Shown: in pieces, positions 17,016 to 24,300 of the stretch
Position numbering within the stretch: the first letter of the stretch is position 1
Layout: each line of letters opens with the position of its first letter
Assembly: GCA_000017645.1 (NCBI GenBank)
Contig: CP000781.1
Location: 2,653,501 to 2,717,500 of the forward strand
Origin: Xanthobacter autotrophicus Py2
GTDB taxonomy: Bacteria > Pseudomonadota > Alphaproteobacteria > Rhizobiales > Xanthobacteraceae
Direction of reading: 5' to 3'
Length of the DNA: 64,000 bases
Notes under the pieces: model-generated
Told to the model about the DNA's origin: nothing
Seen by the model: the letters and a program-made list of their open reading frames with translations, nothing else
Databases searched by the model: none
Translations under genes and position numbers: made by a program

Positions 17016-18146
17016 ATGCCGGTGAGCTGCAAACGCATCCTAATCATCGGCGGCGGCTTCTCGGGCATGGCCGCGGCCATCGAACTGCGGAAGCGCGGCG
17101 CGGCCATCGATGTAGTCGAGATCGATCCCGGCTGGCGCACATATGGCGCGGGCATTACGTTGGGCGCGCCCACGCTCCGCGCTTTAGACACGCTGGGCGT
17201 TCTTGATGAATTCCTCCAGCATGGCTACGCATCGGACGAGACCGAATTGCTCTCCAGCGCAGGGCATCCGATCGCCCGGCTGCCGACACCGCGCCTGGCG
17301 CGGTCGGATGTTCCGGGAGCAGGGGCGATCATGCGCCCCGTCCTGGCCCGCATCCTGGCGCAGGTGACCCTGCGCTCCGGAGCTGAGGTGCGGCTCGGCG
17401 TCACCTTCAAGACGATCGCGCAGACCGACGCCGGCGTGGACGTTACCTTCAGCGACGGCACGCGCGGCACCTATGATCTCGTCGTCGGAGCCGATGGCCT
17501 GTATTCGAAGACCCGCAGCATCCTTTATCCTGCTGCGCCCGCGCCGCGCTACACTGGGCAGTGCGTCTGGCGTGCCGTGCTACCGCGGCCGCCAGAGGTG
17601 TCCAAGGCGATCATGTGGCTGGGCGCCAAGGTCAAGGCGGGCGTCAACCCGGTCTCGCGGGAGGAGATGTACCTGTTCGTCACCGAGGATCGCCCCTCGA
17701 ATGACCGGGTCGACCCTGCGGATTTCCTGAAGTTGCTCAAGGCGTTGATCGTCCCATTCACCGCGCCCGTCATGCAGATGGTGCGCGAGAGCCTCAATGA
17801 GGCCTCGCAGATCGTCTATCGCCCGCTCGAAGCTCTGCTCTTGCCGCGGCCGTGGTCTCAAGGACGGGTAGCGCTGATCGGCGATGCCGCCCACGCCACC
17901 ACGCCGCACCTTGCATCGGGAGCCTGCATCGGGATTGAGGACGCGATCGTGCTGGCCCAGGAACTGGAGCGCTGCGACAGCATCACGGACGGGCTCGCCG
18001 CCTTTGAAGCGCGGCGCTGGGAGCGCTGTCGGATGGTGGTTGAGAACTCGGTCCGGCTCGGCGAAATCGAGATTTCGGGCGGCAGTCCCGAAGAGCATGG
18101 GCAGATCATGCACCAATCGATGACGGCACTCGCTGCCCCGATCTAG
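17016..18146 (+). CDS. FAD-dependent aromatic monooxygenase, FdeE-type
   Basis: A 376-residue group A flavoprotein hydroxylase. The dinucleotide-binding motif ILIIGGGFSGMAAAIELRKR is at the N-terminus. The DG motif region is VGADGLYSKTR and the second FAD motif is ALIGDAAHATTPHLASGA. Such enzymes use NAD(P)H and O2 to add a hydroxyl to an electron-rich ring, which would prepare an ortho-diphenol for the upstream extradiol dioxygenase. The start at 17016 has AGGGAGAGGA ahead of it and lies one base after the ferredoxin stop. The C-terminus is complete. It is part of the same transcript as the dioxygenase and ferredoxin. Substrate inferred only from context. Confidence 0.92.
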   Translation: MPVSCKRILIIGGGFSGMAAAIELRKRGAAIDVVEIDPGWRTYGAGITLGAPTLRALDTLGVLDEFLQHGYASDETELLSSAGHPIARLPTPRLARSDVPGAGAIMRPVLARILAQVTLRSGAEVRLGVTFKTIAQTDAGVDVTFSDGTRGTYDLVVGADGLYSKTRSILYPAAPAPRYTGQCVWRAVLPRPPEVSKAIMWLGAKVKAGVNPVSREEMYLFVTEDRPSNDRVDPADFLKLLKALIVPFTAPVMQMVRESLNEASQIVYRPLEALLLPRPWSQGRVALIGDAAHATTPHLASGACIGIEDAIVLAQELERCDSITDGLAAFEARRWERCRMVVENSVRLGEIEISGGSPEEHGQIMHQSMTALAAPI

Positions 18147-18414
18147 GGGCTTGACCGCGTCAAGGGATCCCGCCGGAAGCGGGGTTCTCTTGCCGGAGAT
18201 AATCAAACAAAATCAATGCTATGACGAGTATCGCGGCCCGCCTTGAGCGGGAGCGAGAAGTCCGACTCGCTTCATTAGAGCCGGATCCGCTCAGATTGCG
18301 ATGCAATCCGACCAGCGCGTGCTCTGGAAAGGCGTTCGCCGTTCAGCTGCAGAGGCATCCTGCTGTCTGAACGGCGCACGACCTCAGGTCAAAAAATCAA
18401 AGGGGAGGACAGCG
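18147..18414. other. Intergenic gap in the catabolic operon with a palindromic repeat
   Basis: 268 bases between the monooxygenase and the MFS gene. It holds the palindromic repeat at 18277 and, at the end, the ribosome site AGGGGAGG for the MFS start at 18415. A second promoter here is possible. No gene seen. Confidence 0.5.
18277..18325. repeat. Dispersed palindromic repeat, AGAGC...GCTCT type
   Basis: AGAGC and GCTCT form the outer arms, and GATTGC-GAT-GCAATC a perfect inner hairpin. A related copy with AGAGCAC...GATCAGATTGC lies at 28199 in core DNA. A host-type repeat inside the island suggests it was assembled in, or has long resided in, this lineage. Confidence 0.55.
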
Positions 18415-19578
18415 ATGCGTACAAGCACGGAAACCTGGTTCGGTCGCGCCGCGCTAATGGTGGCGCACTGCGCTGGGATGCTGGATCTCGTCGCGCTGCC
18501 CGTCTGGGTGGGGACGCTGATCGGGGACTATAAATTCGATCCGGCCTATGCGGGCGGGCTGGTGACGCTGTTCCTCATCAGCGCCGTGTTGAGCAGTATC
18601 CTGTTCGCGCCGAGATTCAACCGCATCCCGACCCGTCCCACGGCCGCGATCAGCTATGCGCTCGCGGCGCTGGCGTTCTTCGGGGCAACCCTGACCCGCG
18701 ACTTCGTCATCCTGGCGGTGTTGCACGTCGTGGCTGGCGCCGCCACCGGCTGCGGCCTCAGCCAGGCGCACGGCACGATCGGGCGCGCCGCCAATCCGCA
18801 TCGGCTGTTCGCCATCGTCGGAATGGCGCTCGGCGTTTTCGCCATCGTGTTTCTTGGGGCGACGCCGCAGGTGATCGCGGCGTTCGGCGGGGCGGCCCTG
18901 TTCCAGGTCTTCGCCGGCGTGATGGCGGTGTCGGCGATCGTCGCGTGGATCGCCTTCCCGCCGGCGTCCGCCCGTTCCGCCGATGCGCTGTTTTCCGCCT
19001 CTGCCCGTCTTTGCCCGGCCGTCTGGTTCGGCATCGCCGGCATCGCTTGCATGGCGCTGACGCAGGCGATGATCTTCAGCTTCGTGCAGCGGATCGGCAT
19101 TGACCGGGGGGTCGGCGGGGACGCCGTGTCAGGTGTCCTGATCGCGCTCGGCGTGGTCGACCTGCTCCCGGCGCCGCTTGCCGCCGTTCTGGAAAACCGC
19201 CTGTCCGCCCGCGCGGTGCTTCTCGCAGGTCCATTCGCCCAGGCGGTGCTGGCGCTGGTCATTTGCCTGTCGAGCAGCTTCGCTGCCTATGCGGTCCCGA
19301 CGGCGGTGTTCGCGGCGGTGATGATTTTCACCCACACCTTTGCCTTCGGCATTCTCTCGCGTCTGGACCCCACGTCGCGGGCACTGGCCGCGACCCCCGC
19401 CATGCTGATGACCGGCGCCGCCATGGGGCCGATTATGGGCGGCATCCTCGTGCAGACGCTCGGCTACGGCGGGCTCGGCGTCGCGGCCATGATCGTCGCG
19501 TTCGTCGCCATGGTCCTGTTCTCGCGCGTCCATGCCGCGCCTCGGGCCGTGCTCGCGGCCCCTCCCGCTCAAGCGTGA
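18415..19578 (+). CDS. Major facilitator superfamily transporter
   Basis: A 387-residue polytopic membrane protein with about 12 hydrophobic segments, starting MRTSTETWFGRAALMVAHCAG. Typical helices include FGATLTRDFVILAVLHVVAG, PAMLMTGAAMGPIMGGILVQ and GLGVAAMIVAFVAMVLFS. Strict family signatures of sugar or aromatic-acid MFS carriers are not clear, so direction and substrate are unknown. The start is fixed by AGGGGAGG six bases upstream. It sits between the oxygenase genes and the lower-pathway hydrolases, so it most likely imports the aromatic substrate or exports an intermediate across the inner membrane. Confidence 0.9.
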   Translation: MRTSTETWFGRAALMVAHCAGMLDLVALPVWVGTLIGDYKFDPAYAGGLVTLFLISAVLSSILFAPRFNRIPTRPTAAISYALAALAFFGATLTRDFVILAVLHVVAGAATGCGLSQAHGTIGRAANPHRLFAIVGMALGVFAIVFLGATPQVIAAFGGAALFQVFAGVMAVSAIVAWIAFPPASARSADALFSASARLCPAVWFGIAGIACMALTQAMIFSFVQRIGIDRGVGGDAVSGVLIALGVVDLLPAPLAAVLENRLSARAVLLAGPFAQAVLALVICLSSSFAAYAVPTAVFAAVMIFTHTFAFGILSRLDPTSRALAATPAMLMTGAAMGPIMGGILVQTLGYGGLGVAAMIVAFVAMVLFSRVHAAPRAVLAAPPAQA

Positions 19579-19603
19579 ACCCTTACAGCAGCTGGAGATG
19601 ATC

Positions 19604-20182
19604 ATGTCCTTCCCTCCGATCCGCCGTGTCGTCACCGGGCACGACGCGGAAGCCCAGGCGATTATCGTCACCGATGGCGCGCTGCCGCATGTGGTGGAAT
19701 TGGCGCATATACCGGGCACGATTTTTCATGAGGTCTGGTCGACCGCCGGCAGCCCGGCGCCGGTGGGCAATGGCCCCGATCCGACCCTCGGGGCTCTGAG
19801 CCTGCCGCCACCGGAGAACGGCACCCGTATTCGTTTCGTGGATATTCCGCCGGATACGGACGAATTCATGCTGCACGGCGCCGCGCGCATGACGGCGGCG
19901 TTCGCTGAAATCGGTGATGCGTCTGCCTCCACGGTGAAGCTCCATTCGCCGCATCCGCTGATGCACCGGACGCAATCCATCGACTATGGCATTGTGATTT
20001 CAGGTGAGATGACGCTTGTGCTGGACAGGGGCGAGACCTTGCTGCGGCAGGGCGATGTGGTCATCCAGCGCGGCACCAATCATGCGTGGGCCAACCGGTC
20101 GGGCCAGCCGTGCCGGATGCTGTTCATCCTGGTGGACGGACGCTACGACCCCGAAATCGCTCCTGACGGGAGACACCCATGA
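19604..20182 (+). CDS. Cupin-domain protein of catabolic operon
   Basis: A 192-residue protein with a C-terminal cupin barrel: MHRTQSIDYGIVISGEMTLV is the first motif and RQGDVVIQRGTNHAWAN the second, with His, Glu and His metal ligands in place. The N-terminal half (GALPHVVELAHIPGTIFHEV) is typical of cupins that accompany FAA-hydrolase genes. The role may be isomerase, dioxygenase or small-molecule binding. It starts at ATG 19604 with CTGGAG six bases upstream; an earlier ATG at 19598 overlaps that site. Its stop overlaps the next start by four bases, so it is co-translated with the fumarylacetoacetase-like hydrolase. Confidence 0.85.
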   Translation: MSFPPIRRVVTGHDAEAQAIIVTDGALPHVVELAHIPGTIFHEVWSTAGSPAPVGNGPDPTLGALSLPPPENGTRIRFVDIPPDTDEFMLHGAARMTAAFAEIGDASASTVKLHSPHPLMHRTQSIDYGIVISGEMTLVLDRGETLLRQGDVVIQRGTNHAWANRSGQPCRMLFILVDGRYDPEIAPDGRHP

Positions 20183-21174
20183 AATTCGCCACTTATGCTG
20201 ATGGCTCCCTCGACGGGCGGCTCTTGATTGTCTCAAGGGACCAGTCCCGCGCCGTCGATGCCACGGCGATCGCCCCCAACCTGCTCACCGCCGTGCAGCG
20301 CTGGCGCGAGGTGGAGCCTCACCTTGCGCGGCTCGCCGGCGAACTGGAGGCGGGCGTCGTCGCGGAGGCCGTTGCCTTCGACCCGTCGCTCGCGCTCGCG
20401 CCGTTGCCGCGCGCGCCGCAATGGCTGGATGGGTCGGCCTTCCTCAATCATGGTCGCCTTATGGACCATGCATTCAACAAGTCGCCGATCCCGGATTTTG
20501 AAACCACTCCCGTAATGTATCAGGGCGCGAGCGATGATTTTCTCGGCCCCCATGCCGATGTGCCCTTCGTCAGCGAGGACGACGGAATCGATCTGGAAGG
20601 CGAGTTCGGCGTGGTCGTTGACGAAGTCGCGATGGCGACGCCTGCCGCCGCCGCGCCGGATCACATCCGGCTCATCGTGCAGATCAACGACTGGAGCCTG
20701 CGCATCATCGGTGCCCGCGAGATGCCGCGCGGCTTTGGCTTCCTTCAGGCCAAGCCTTCCACGAGTTTCGCTCCCCTGGCGGTGACACCGGACGAACTGG
20801 GACCGTGCTGGTGCGACGGTCGCGCCGACCTCTTCCTCCATGTGCTGCGGAACGGTGAGCGCATCGGCGCCGCATCCGGTCGCGAGATGGCATTCTCCTT
20901 TCCGGAGCTGATCGCCCATGCCGCGCGCACGCGGCGGCTGACGGCGGGCACGATCATCGGCTCGGGGACGGTCTCCAATGCCGACCGCGCTGCCGGATCC
21001 AGTTGCCTGGCAGAGCAGCGGGTCATCGAGCTTCTGGATCAGGGCGCCGTGCGGACGCCGTTTTTGAGTTTCGGCGACCGAGTGGAGATGCAGGCGTGTT
21101 TCCCCGACGGCCGTCCCGGACCGTTTGGTCGCATGGACCAGCGGGTTGTCCGCGCTGCGGGGGTGCCGGCATGA
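20179..21174 (+). CDS. Fumarylacetoacetate hydrolase family protein
   Basis: A 331-residue FAH-family enzyme. The catalytic half has the metal-binding segment DDGIDLEGEFGVVVDEVA (Glu and Asp ligands), QINDWSLRIIGAREM, then the FGFLQAKPSTSFAP loop and GTIIGSGTVSNADRA. FAH enzymes hydrolyse or decarboxylate beta-dicarbonyl acids produced by ring cleavage, so this fits the lower pathway after the extradiol step. The N-terminal lid region (about residues 1-90) matches the longer FahA-like subgroup rather than the short 2-oxo-hepta-3-ene-dioate type. ATGA overlaps link it to the cupin upstream and to the SDR gene downstream. Confidence 0.92.
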   Translation: MKFATYADGSLDGRLLIVSRDQSRAVDATAIAPNLLTAVQRWREVEPHLARLAGELEAGVVAEAVAFDPSLALAPLPRAPQWLDGSAFLNHGRLMDHAFNKSPIPDFETTPVMYQGASDDFLGPHADVPFVSEDDGIDLEGEFGVVVDEVAMATPAAAAPDHIRLIVQINDWSLRIIGAREMPRGFGFLQAKPSTSFAPLAVTPDELGPCWCDGRADLFLHVLRNGERIGAASGREMAFSFPELIAHAARTRRLTAGTIIGSGTVSNADRAAGSSCLAEQRVIELLDQGAVRTPFLSFGDRVEMQACFPDGRPGPFGRMDQRVVRAAGVPA

Positions 21175-22091
21175 ACACGCTCGTCACCGGCGCGGCCGGC
21201 TTTCTGGGAGCGAACCTGTTGCGATCGCTGCTGGCCGATCCCAGGGGAGGGCACATTGTCGCCGTGGATCTGGTGCCGCAGTCGTTTCCCGATGCGAGTG
21301 GGCGGTTGCGATGGATCACCGGGGGACTCGATGATCCGGCGGGGCTGGCGGCGGTGGCGGCAACGCGCTTCGATACGGTCTTTCATCTGGCGAGCATCCC
21401 CGGGGGCCTCGCGGAGCGCGAGCCTGCACTTGGCCGCCGGGTCAACCTCGATGCGACGCTGGCGCTCTTCGATCGGCTGGCGGAGGCGGGCACCCGGCCG
21501 CGCGTCGTCTTCGCCAGCAGCATCGCTGTCTATGGCGAGATGGCCGGTGACGCCGTCCATGCCCTGACGCCGACGCGGCCGACGCTGACTTATGGCGCGC
21601 ACAAGCGCATGGCGGAAATCGCGCTGGCGGACCTGACCCGGCGCGGCGGGGTCTCGGGCATCGCCCTCCGGCTGCCGGGGCTCGTCGCCCGGCCGGGCGG
21701 GTCCACGGGGCACGGCTCGGCGTTCATGAGCGACCTCCTGCGGTCCGTGGCAGCGGGCCAGCCCTATGTCTGCCCCGTGGGTCCCGAGGCGACATGCTGG
21801 TGGATGTCGGCGGCCTGCGCCGTCGCCAACCTCCGGCATGCCGCCGCTATCGTCGCCACCGGCGACATTCAGCTGCCGGCGCTGCACCTGTCCGTCGGCG
21901 AGGTGGTGGCGGCGCTCGCGGAAACCTTCGGCCCGGCGTGTGGGCGCCTCGTCACCCATCGGCCCAGCCCGGAGATCGAACGGCTGTTCGGCCGCTTGCC
22001 CCCGCTGTGGGCGCAGGAGGCGGAAGCGCTGGGCTTCGCACACGACGGCTCGGCGCTTCGGCTGGTCGCAGCGGCGCTGGCCGCGGATTGA
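21171..22091 (+). CDS. NAD-dependent epimerase/dehydratase (extended SDR), DenD-like
   Basis: A 306-residue extended short-chain dehydrogenase. The Rossmann glycine motif is VTGAAGFLGANLL, the catalytic YxxxK is YGAHKRMAEIAL, and the active-site Ser lies in VVFASSIAVYGE. The closest remembered subgroup is the D-erythronate dehydrogenase/epimerase type, with LRLPGLVARPGGSTGHGSAF. It probably oxidises or epimerises a hydroxylated intermediate from the aliphatic part of the pathway. Start and stop of neighbours overlap by four bases on the left; a 40-base gap follows to the cyclase gene. Confidence 0.88.
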   Translation: MNTLVTGAAGFLGANLLRSLLADPRGGHIVAVDLVPQSFPDASGRLRWITGGLDDPAGLAAVAATRFDTVFHLASIPGGLAEREPALGRRVNLDATLALFDRLAEAGTRPRVVFASSIAVYGEMAGDAVHALTPTRPTLTYGAHKRMAEIALADLTRRGGVSGIALRLPGLVARPGGSTGHGSAFMSDLLRSVAAGQPYVCPVGPEATCWWMSAACAVANLRHAAAIVATGDIQLPALHLSVGEVVAALAETFGPACGRLVTHRPSPEIERLFGRLPPLWAQEAEALGFAHDGSALRLVAAALAAD

Positions 22092-22131
22092 GCCGGTCAT
22101 TTCTTCCCCGACCCGACACAGGAAAAACGAG

Positions 22132-22923
22132 ATGCCCCTTCCGTTTCCCAAGTTCCGCCTGCTGGACCTTTCTGTGACACTCGCGAACAACCCCTTCACC
22201 GACCCGCCGGGATACGGCCCGGAGATCGTGTATCTCGACCATGACCGGGGGGCCGATGATTTCGCGAAGATCTTCCCCGGCCTTGCCAAGGAGGATTTTC
22301 CCGGCGGCGAGGGCCCGGCGGCTGAGCTCCTGCACGTCTCCGCCCACAACGGCACCCATATGGATGCGCCCTGGCACTATGCCTCGACCATGGATGGCGG
22401 CGCGCCGGCCAGCACGATCGAGCAACTGCCGCTCGAGTGGTGCTTCCAGCCGGGGGTGAAGCTCGATTTCCGGCAGATGCCCGATGGTCATATCGTCACC
22501 GCCGCCGACATCGCGGCCGAGCTGGACAGGATCGGCCATGAGCTGGCCCCGCTGGACATTGTAGTGGTGAACACCGCCGCCGGCGCGAGATATGGCCAGC
22601 CCGGCTATATCGATGTGGGCTGCGGCATGGGACGGGAGGCGACGCTTTACCTGCTCGAACGTGGCGTGCGGGTGGTGGGCACCGACGCCTGGAGCTGGGA
22701 CCCACCGTTCTCCTTCACGCGGCAGCGCTATTTGGAAACCGGCGATGCCAGTCTGATCTGGGAAGGCCACAAGGCGGGCCGCGACATCGGCTACGGCCAG
22801 ATGGAGAAGCTGACCAATCTCGATCTCCTGCCGCCCGACGGCTTCTGGATCTCCTGCTTTCCCTACAAGATCGAGCGTGGATCGGCGGGCTTCATCCGCG
22901 CGGTCGCCTTCCTGCCAGAGTAG
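22132..22923 (+). CDS. Cyclase/kynurenine-formamidase-like metal-dependent hydrolase
   Basis: A 263-residue member of the Cyclase (PF04199) superfamily. The metal-binding motif SAHNGTHMDAPWHY is intact and RLLDLSVTLANNPF opens the domain. Relatives hydrolyse N-formylkynurenine or isatin, or open lactones and cyclic imides. In this operon it could hydrolyse a lactone or cyclic intermediate of the ring-cleavage product. The ATG at 22132 has CAGGAAAA upstream. It is the last gene of the run; only IS fragments follow. The C-terminal ISCFPYKIERGSAGFIRAVA is complete, so it is probably functional. Confidence 0.9.
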   Translation: MPLPFPKFRLLDLSVTLANNPFTDPPGYGPEIVYLDHDRGADDFAKIFPGLAKEDFPGGEGPAAELLHVSAHNGTHMDAPWHYASTMDGGAPASTIEQLPLEWCFQPGVKLDFRQMPDGHIVTAADIAAELDRIGHELAPLDIVVVNTAAGARYGQPGYIDVGCGMGREATLYLLERGVRVVGTDAWSWDPPFSFTRQRYLETGDASLIWEGHKAGRDIGYGQMEKLTNLDLLPPDGFWISCFPYKIERGSAGFIRAVAFLPE

Positions 22924-23089
22924 GGTCGTGCGGCTGAGCGGAACAGCAAAGTATCGTAAGGTGATTATTTCTTTTCAAAATTCCCATTCGGAATTAGATG
23001 CAGTAATGGGCTGGCGCCTGACAAGCAGTGAGGTAGTCCCCACTGCGTGGACAGTTTGGCGGCTTTGCTAAGCTTGGGTCTGGTGGGCG
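22924..23089. other. Gap after the catabolic operon, contains a probable IS end
   Basis: 166 bases. The right part (GTAGTCCCCACTGCGTGGAC) directly beyond the transposase stop looks like the terminal region of an IS3-type element. No gene seen. No clear terminator for the operon. Confidence 0.4.
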
Positions 23090-23211
23090 TTACGCCGCCA
23101 TGTTGATGCCGTCGCAGGCCGTATGGACCTCCTCCAGCGTTCTGCCGCCCAGGGCCGAGTGCGGCCTCGTGCCATTGTAGTAGCTGATCCAAGTGCCGAT
23201 GCCGGCCCGGG
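23090..23211 (-). pseudogene. IS3-family OrfB (transposase) C-terminal fragment
   Basis: The minus strand reads IGTWISYYNGTRPHSALGGR, then TLEEVHTACDGINMAA and a TAA at 23092-23090. The YYN-TRPHSALGG motif is the very end of the DDE integrase domain of IS3-group transposases. Everything upstream of IGTW is missing and the sequence joins head-on to the plus-strand IS3 fragment. This belongs to a different IS3 subgroup from the plus-strand piece. Confidence 0.85.
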
Positions 23212-23459
23212 CCTCGGACCTGTTGCTCGACAAGGCGATGTTGCAGGACGTGCTGTCAAAAAAGCTCTGAGGCCTGCGCGCAGACGCGAGCTTGTGGACA
23301 GGCTGCGCGACGATTGGAAAGTGTCGGCCAGGCGGGCCTGTGCCACCTTGGCGGTCGATCGAGCGCTCTATGCCTACAAGTCGAAGCGAGGCACGCAGGC
23401 CGAGCTGAACCAGCGGATCAAGGAGATCTGCGAGACACGCGTGCGCTATGCCGTCCAGC
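23212..23459 (+). pseudogene. IS3-family fragment: end of OrfA plus start of OrfB with slippery A6G
   Basis: The first frame gives SDLLLDKAMLQDVLSKKL and a stop (23268-23270), the normal C-terminus of an OrfA. In the -1 frame OrfB begins KKALRPARRRELVDRLRDDW and continues VSARRACATLAVDRALYAYK, IKEICETRVRYA, then breaks off near 23459. The frames meet at AAAAAAG (23258-23264), a classical IS3 frameshift site. The missing front of this OrfA could be the fragment at 11064-11281. The rest of OrfB is absent. Confidence 0.85.
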
Positions 23460-23479
23460 TTGGCGCCCGCTCAGACCCC

Positions 23480-24226
23480 TCACACCGGCATCTGGAAGCT
23501 CAGCAGCTTGCCCTGGGGGAAGTCGTAGAGCTTGCCGGTTTCCATGAAGGTGGGGAGGCACAGGGGCAGGATGGCGGCGGCCGCCTCCTCGGGGGCGGGG
23601 AGGGTCATGGGGTCCTCGCCCGGAAACGCCTTGGCCCGCATCAGGGTGCGGATGGGTCCGGGGTTGAACAGGTTCACCTTGAGATTGCCGGAGACGCTCT
23701 CCGCCGCCCAGGTGCGGGCCATCACTTCCAGCCCCGCCTTGGTGAGGGCGTAGGGGCCCCAATAAGCCCGCGCCTTGTGGGCGGCGCCGGAGGAGATCAT
23801 CACCACCCGCCCGGCCGGCGACAGCTTCAGGAGCGGATCGAACGAGCGCACGCAGCGCCAGTTGGCGGTGAGGTTCACCGCGACGATGTCGTCCCAGTCC
23901 TTGGGATAGACATGGCCCAGCGGCGACAGCGGGCCGAGCACGCCAGCATTGGCCACGAACACGTCGAGCCGCCTGTAGCGCTCGAACAGCACGCCACCGA
24001 GCCGGTCGATGGCCTCGGAATCCTTGAGGTCGAGCGGCACCAGGGTGGCGGTGCCGCCCACGGCACGGATGTTGTCGTCGATGTCCTGGAGCCCGCCATC
24101 GGAACGGCCGACGCAGACCACATGGGCGCCGGCCCGGGCCAGTGCGATGGCGGTGGCCGCGCCAATGCCGCGGGTGGCGCCGGTGACGAGGGCGATCTTG
24201 TCGGCGAGGGGCCGGTCGGCGGTCAT
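23480..24226 (-). CDS. Short-chain dehydrogenase/reductase
   Basis: A 248-residue classical SDR. The cofactor motif is VTGATRGIGAATAIALARAG, the structural NAG appears in VANAGVLGPLSP, the catalytic Ser in VVMISSGAA and the YxxxK in WGPYALTKAGLEV. It should be an NAD(P)-dependent oxidoreductase, but SDR sequence alone does not fix the substrate. It lies directly next to the IS3 debris: the gene end at 23480 is only about 20 bases from the broken transposase. The protein still looks complete, although the C-terminal residues could have been altered by the junction. It is downstream of purF on the same strand, separated by a terminator. Confidence 0.92.
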   Translation of the reverse strand: MTADRPLADKIALVTGATRGIGAATAIALARAGAHVVCVGRSDGGLQDIDDNIRAVGGTATLVPLDLKDSEAIDRLGGVLFERYRRLDVFVANAGVLGPLSPLGHVYPKDWDDIVAVNLTANWRCVRSFDPLLKLSPAGRVVMISSGAAHKARAYWGPYALTKAGLEVMARTWAAESVSGNLKVNLFNPGPIRTLMRAKAFPGEDPMTLPAPEEAAAAILPLCLPTFMETGKLYDFPQGKLLSFQMPV

Positions 24227-24247
24227 GCGGCTTCCGTGGACTGAAGG

Positions 24248-24282
24248 GAAAAAACACCCTCCCCCGCAGGTTGGGGGGAGGG
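24248..24282 (-). terminator. Rho-independent terminator of purF
   Basis: On the minus strand CCCTCCCCCC pairs with GGGGGAGGG across a short AACCTGC loop and is followed by TGTTTTTT. It lies 18 bases after the purF stop codon. Confidence 0.8.
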
Positions 24283-24300
24283 CTTTTCAAGAGGCGCGTC

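Noticed and set aside
16447..17191. Minus-strand frames across the ferredoxin region
   Set aside because: Opposed by a Rieske motif on the plus strand; no support.
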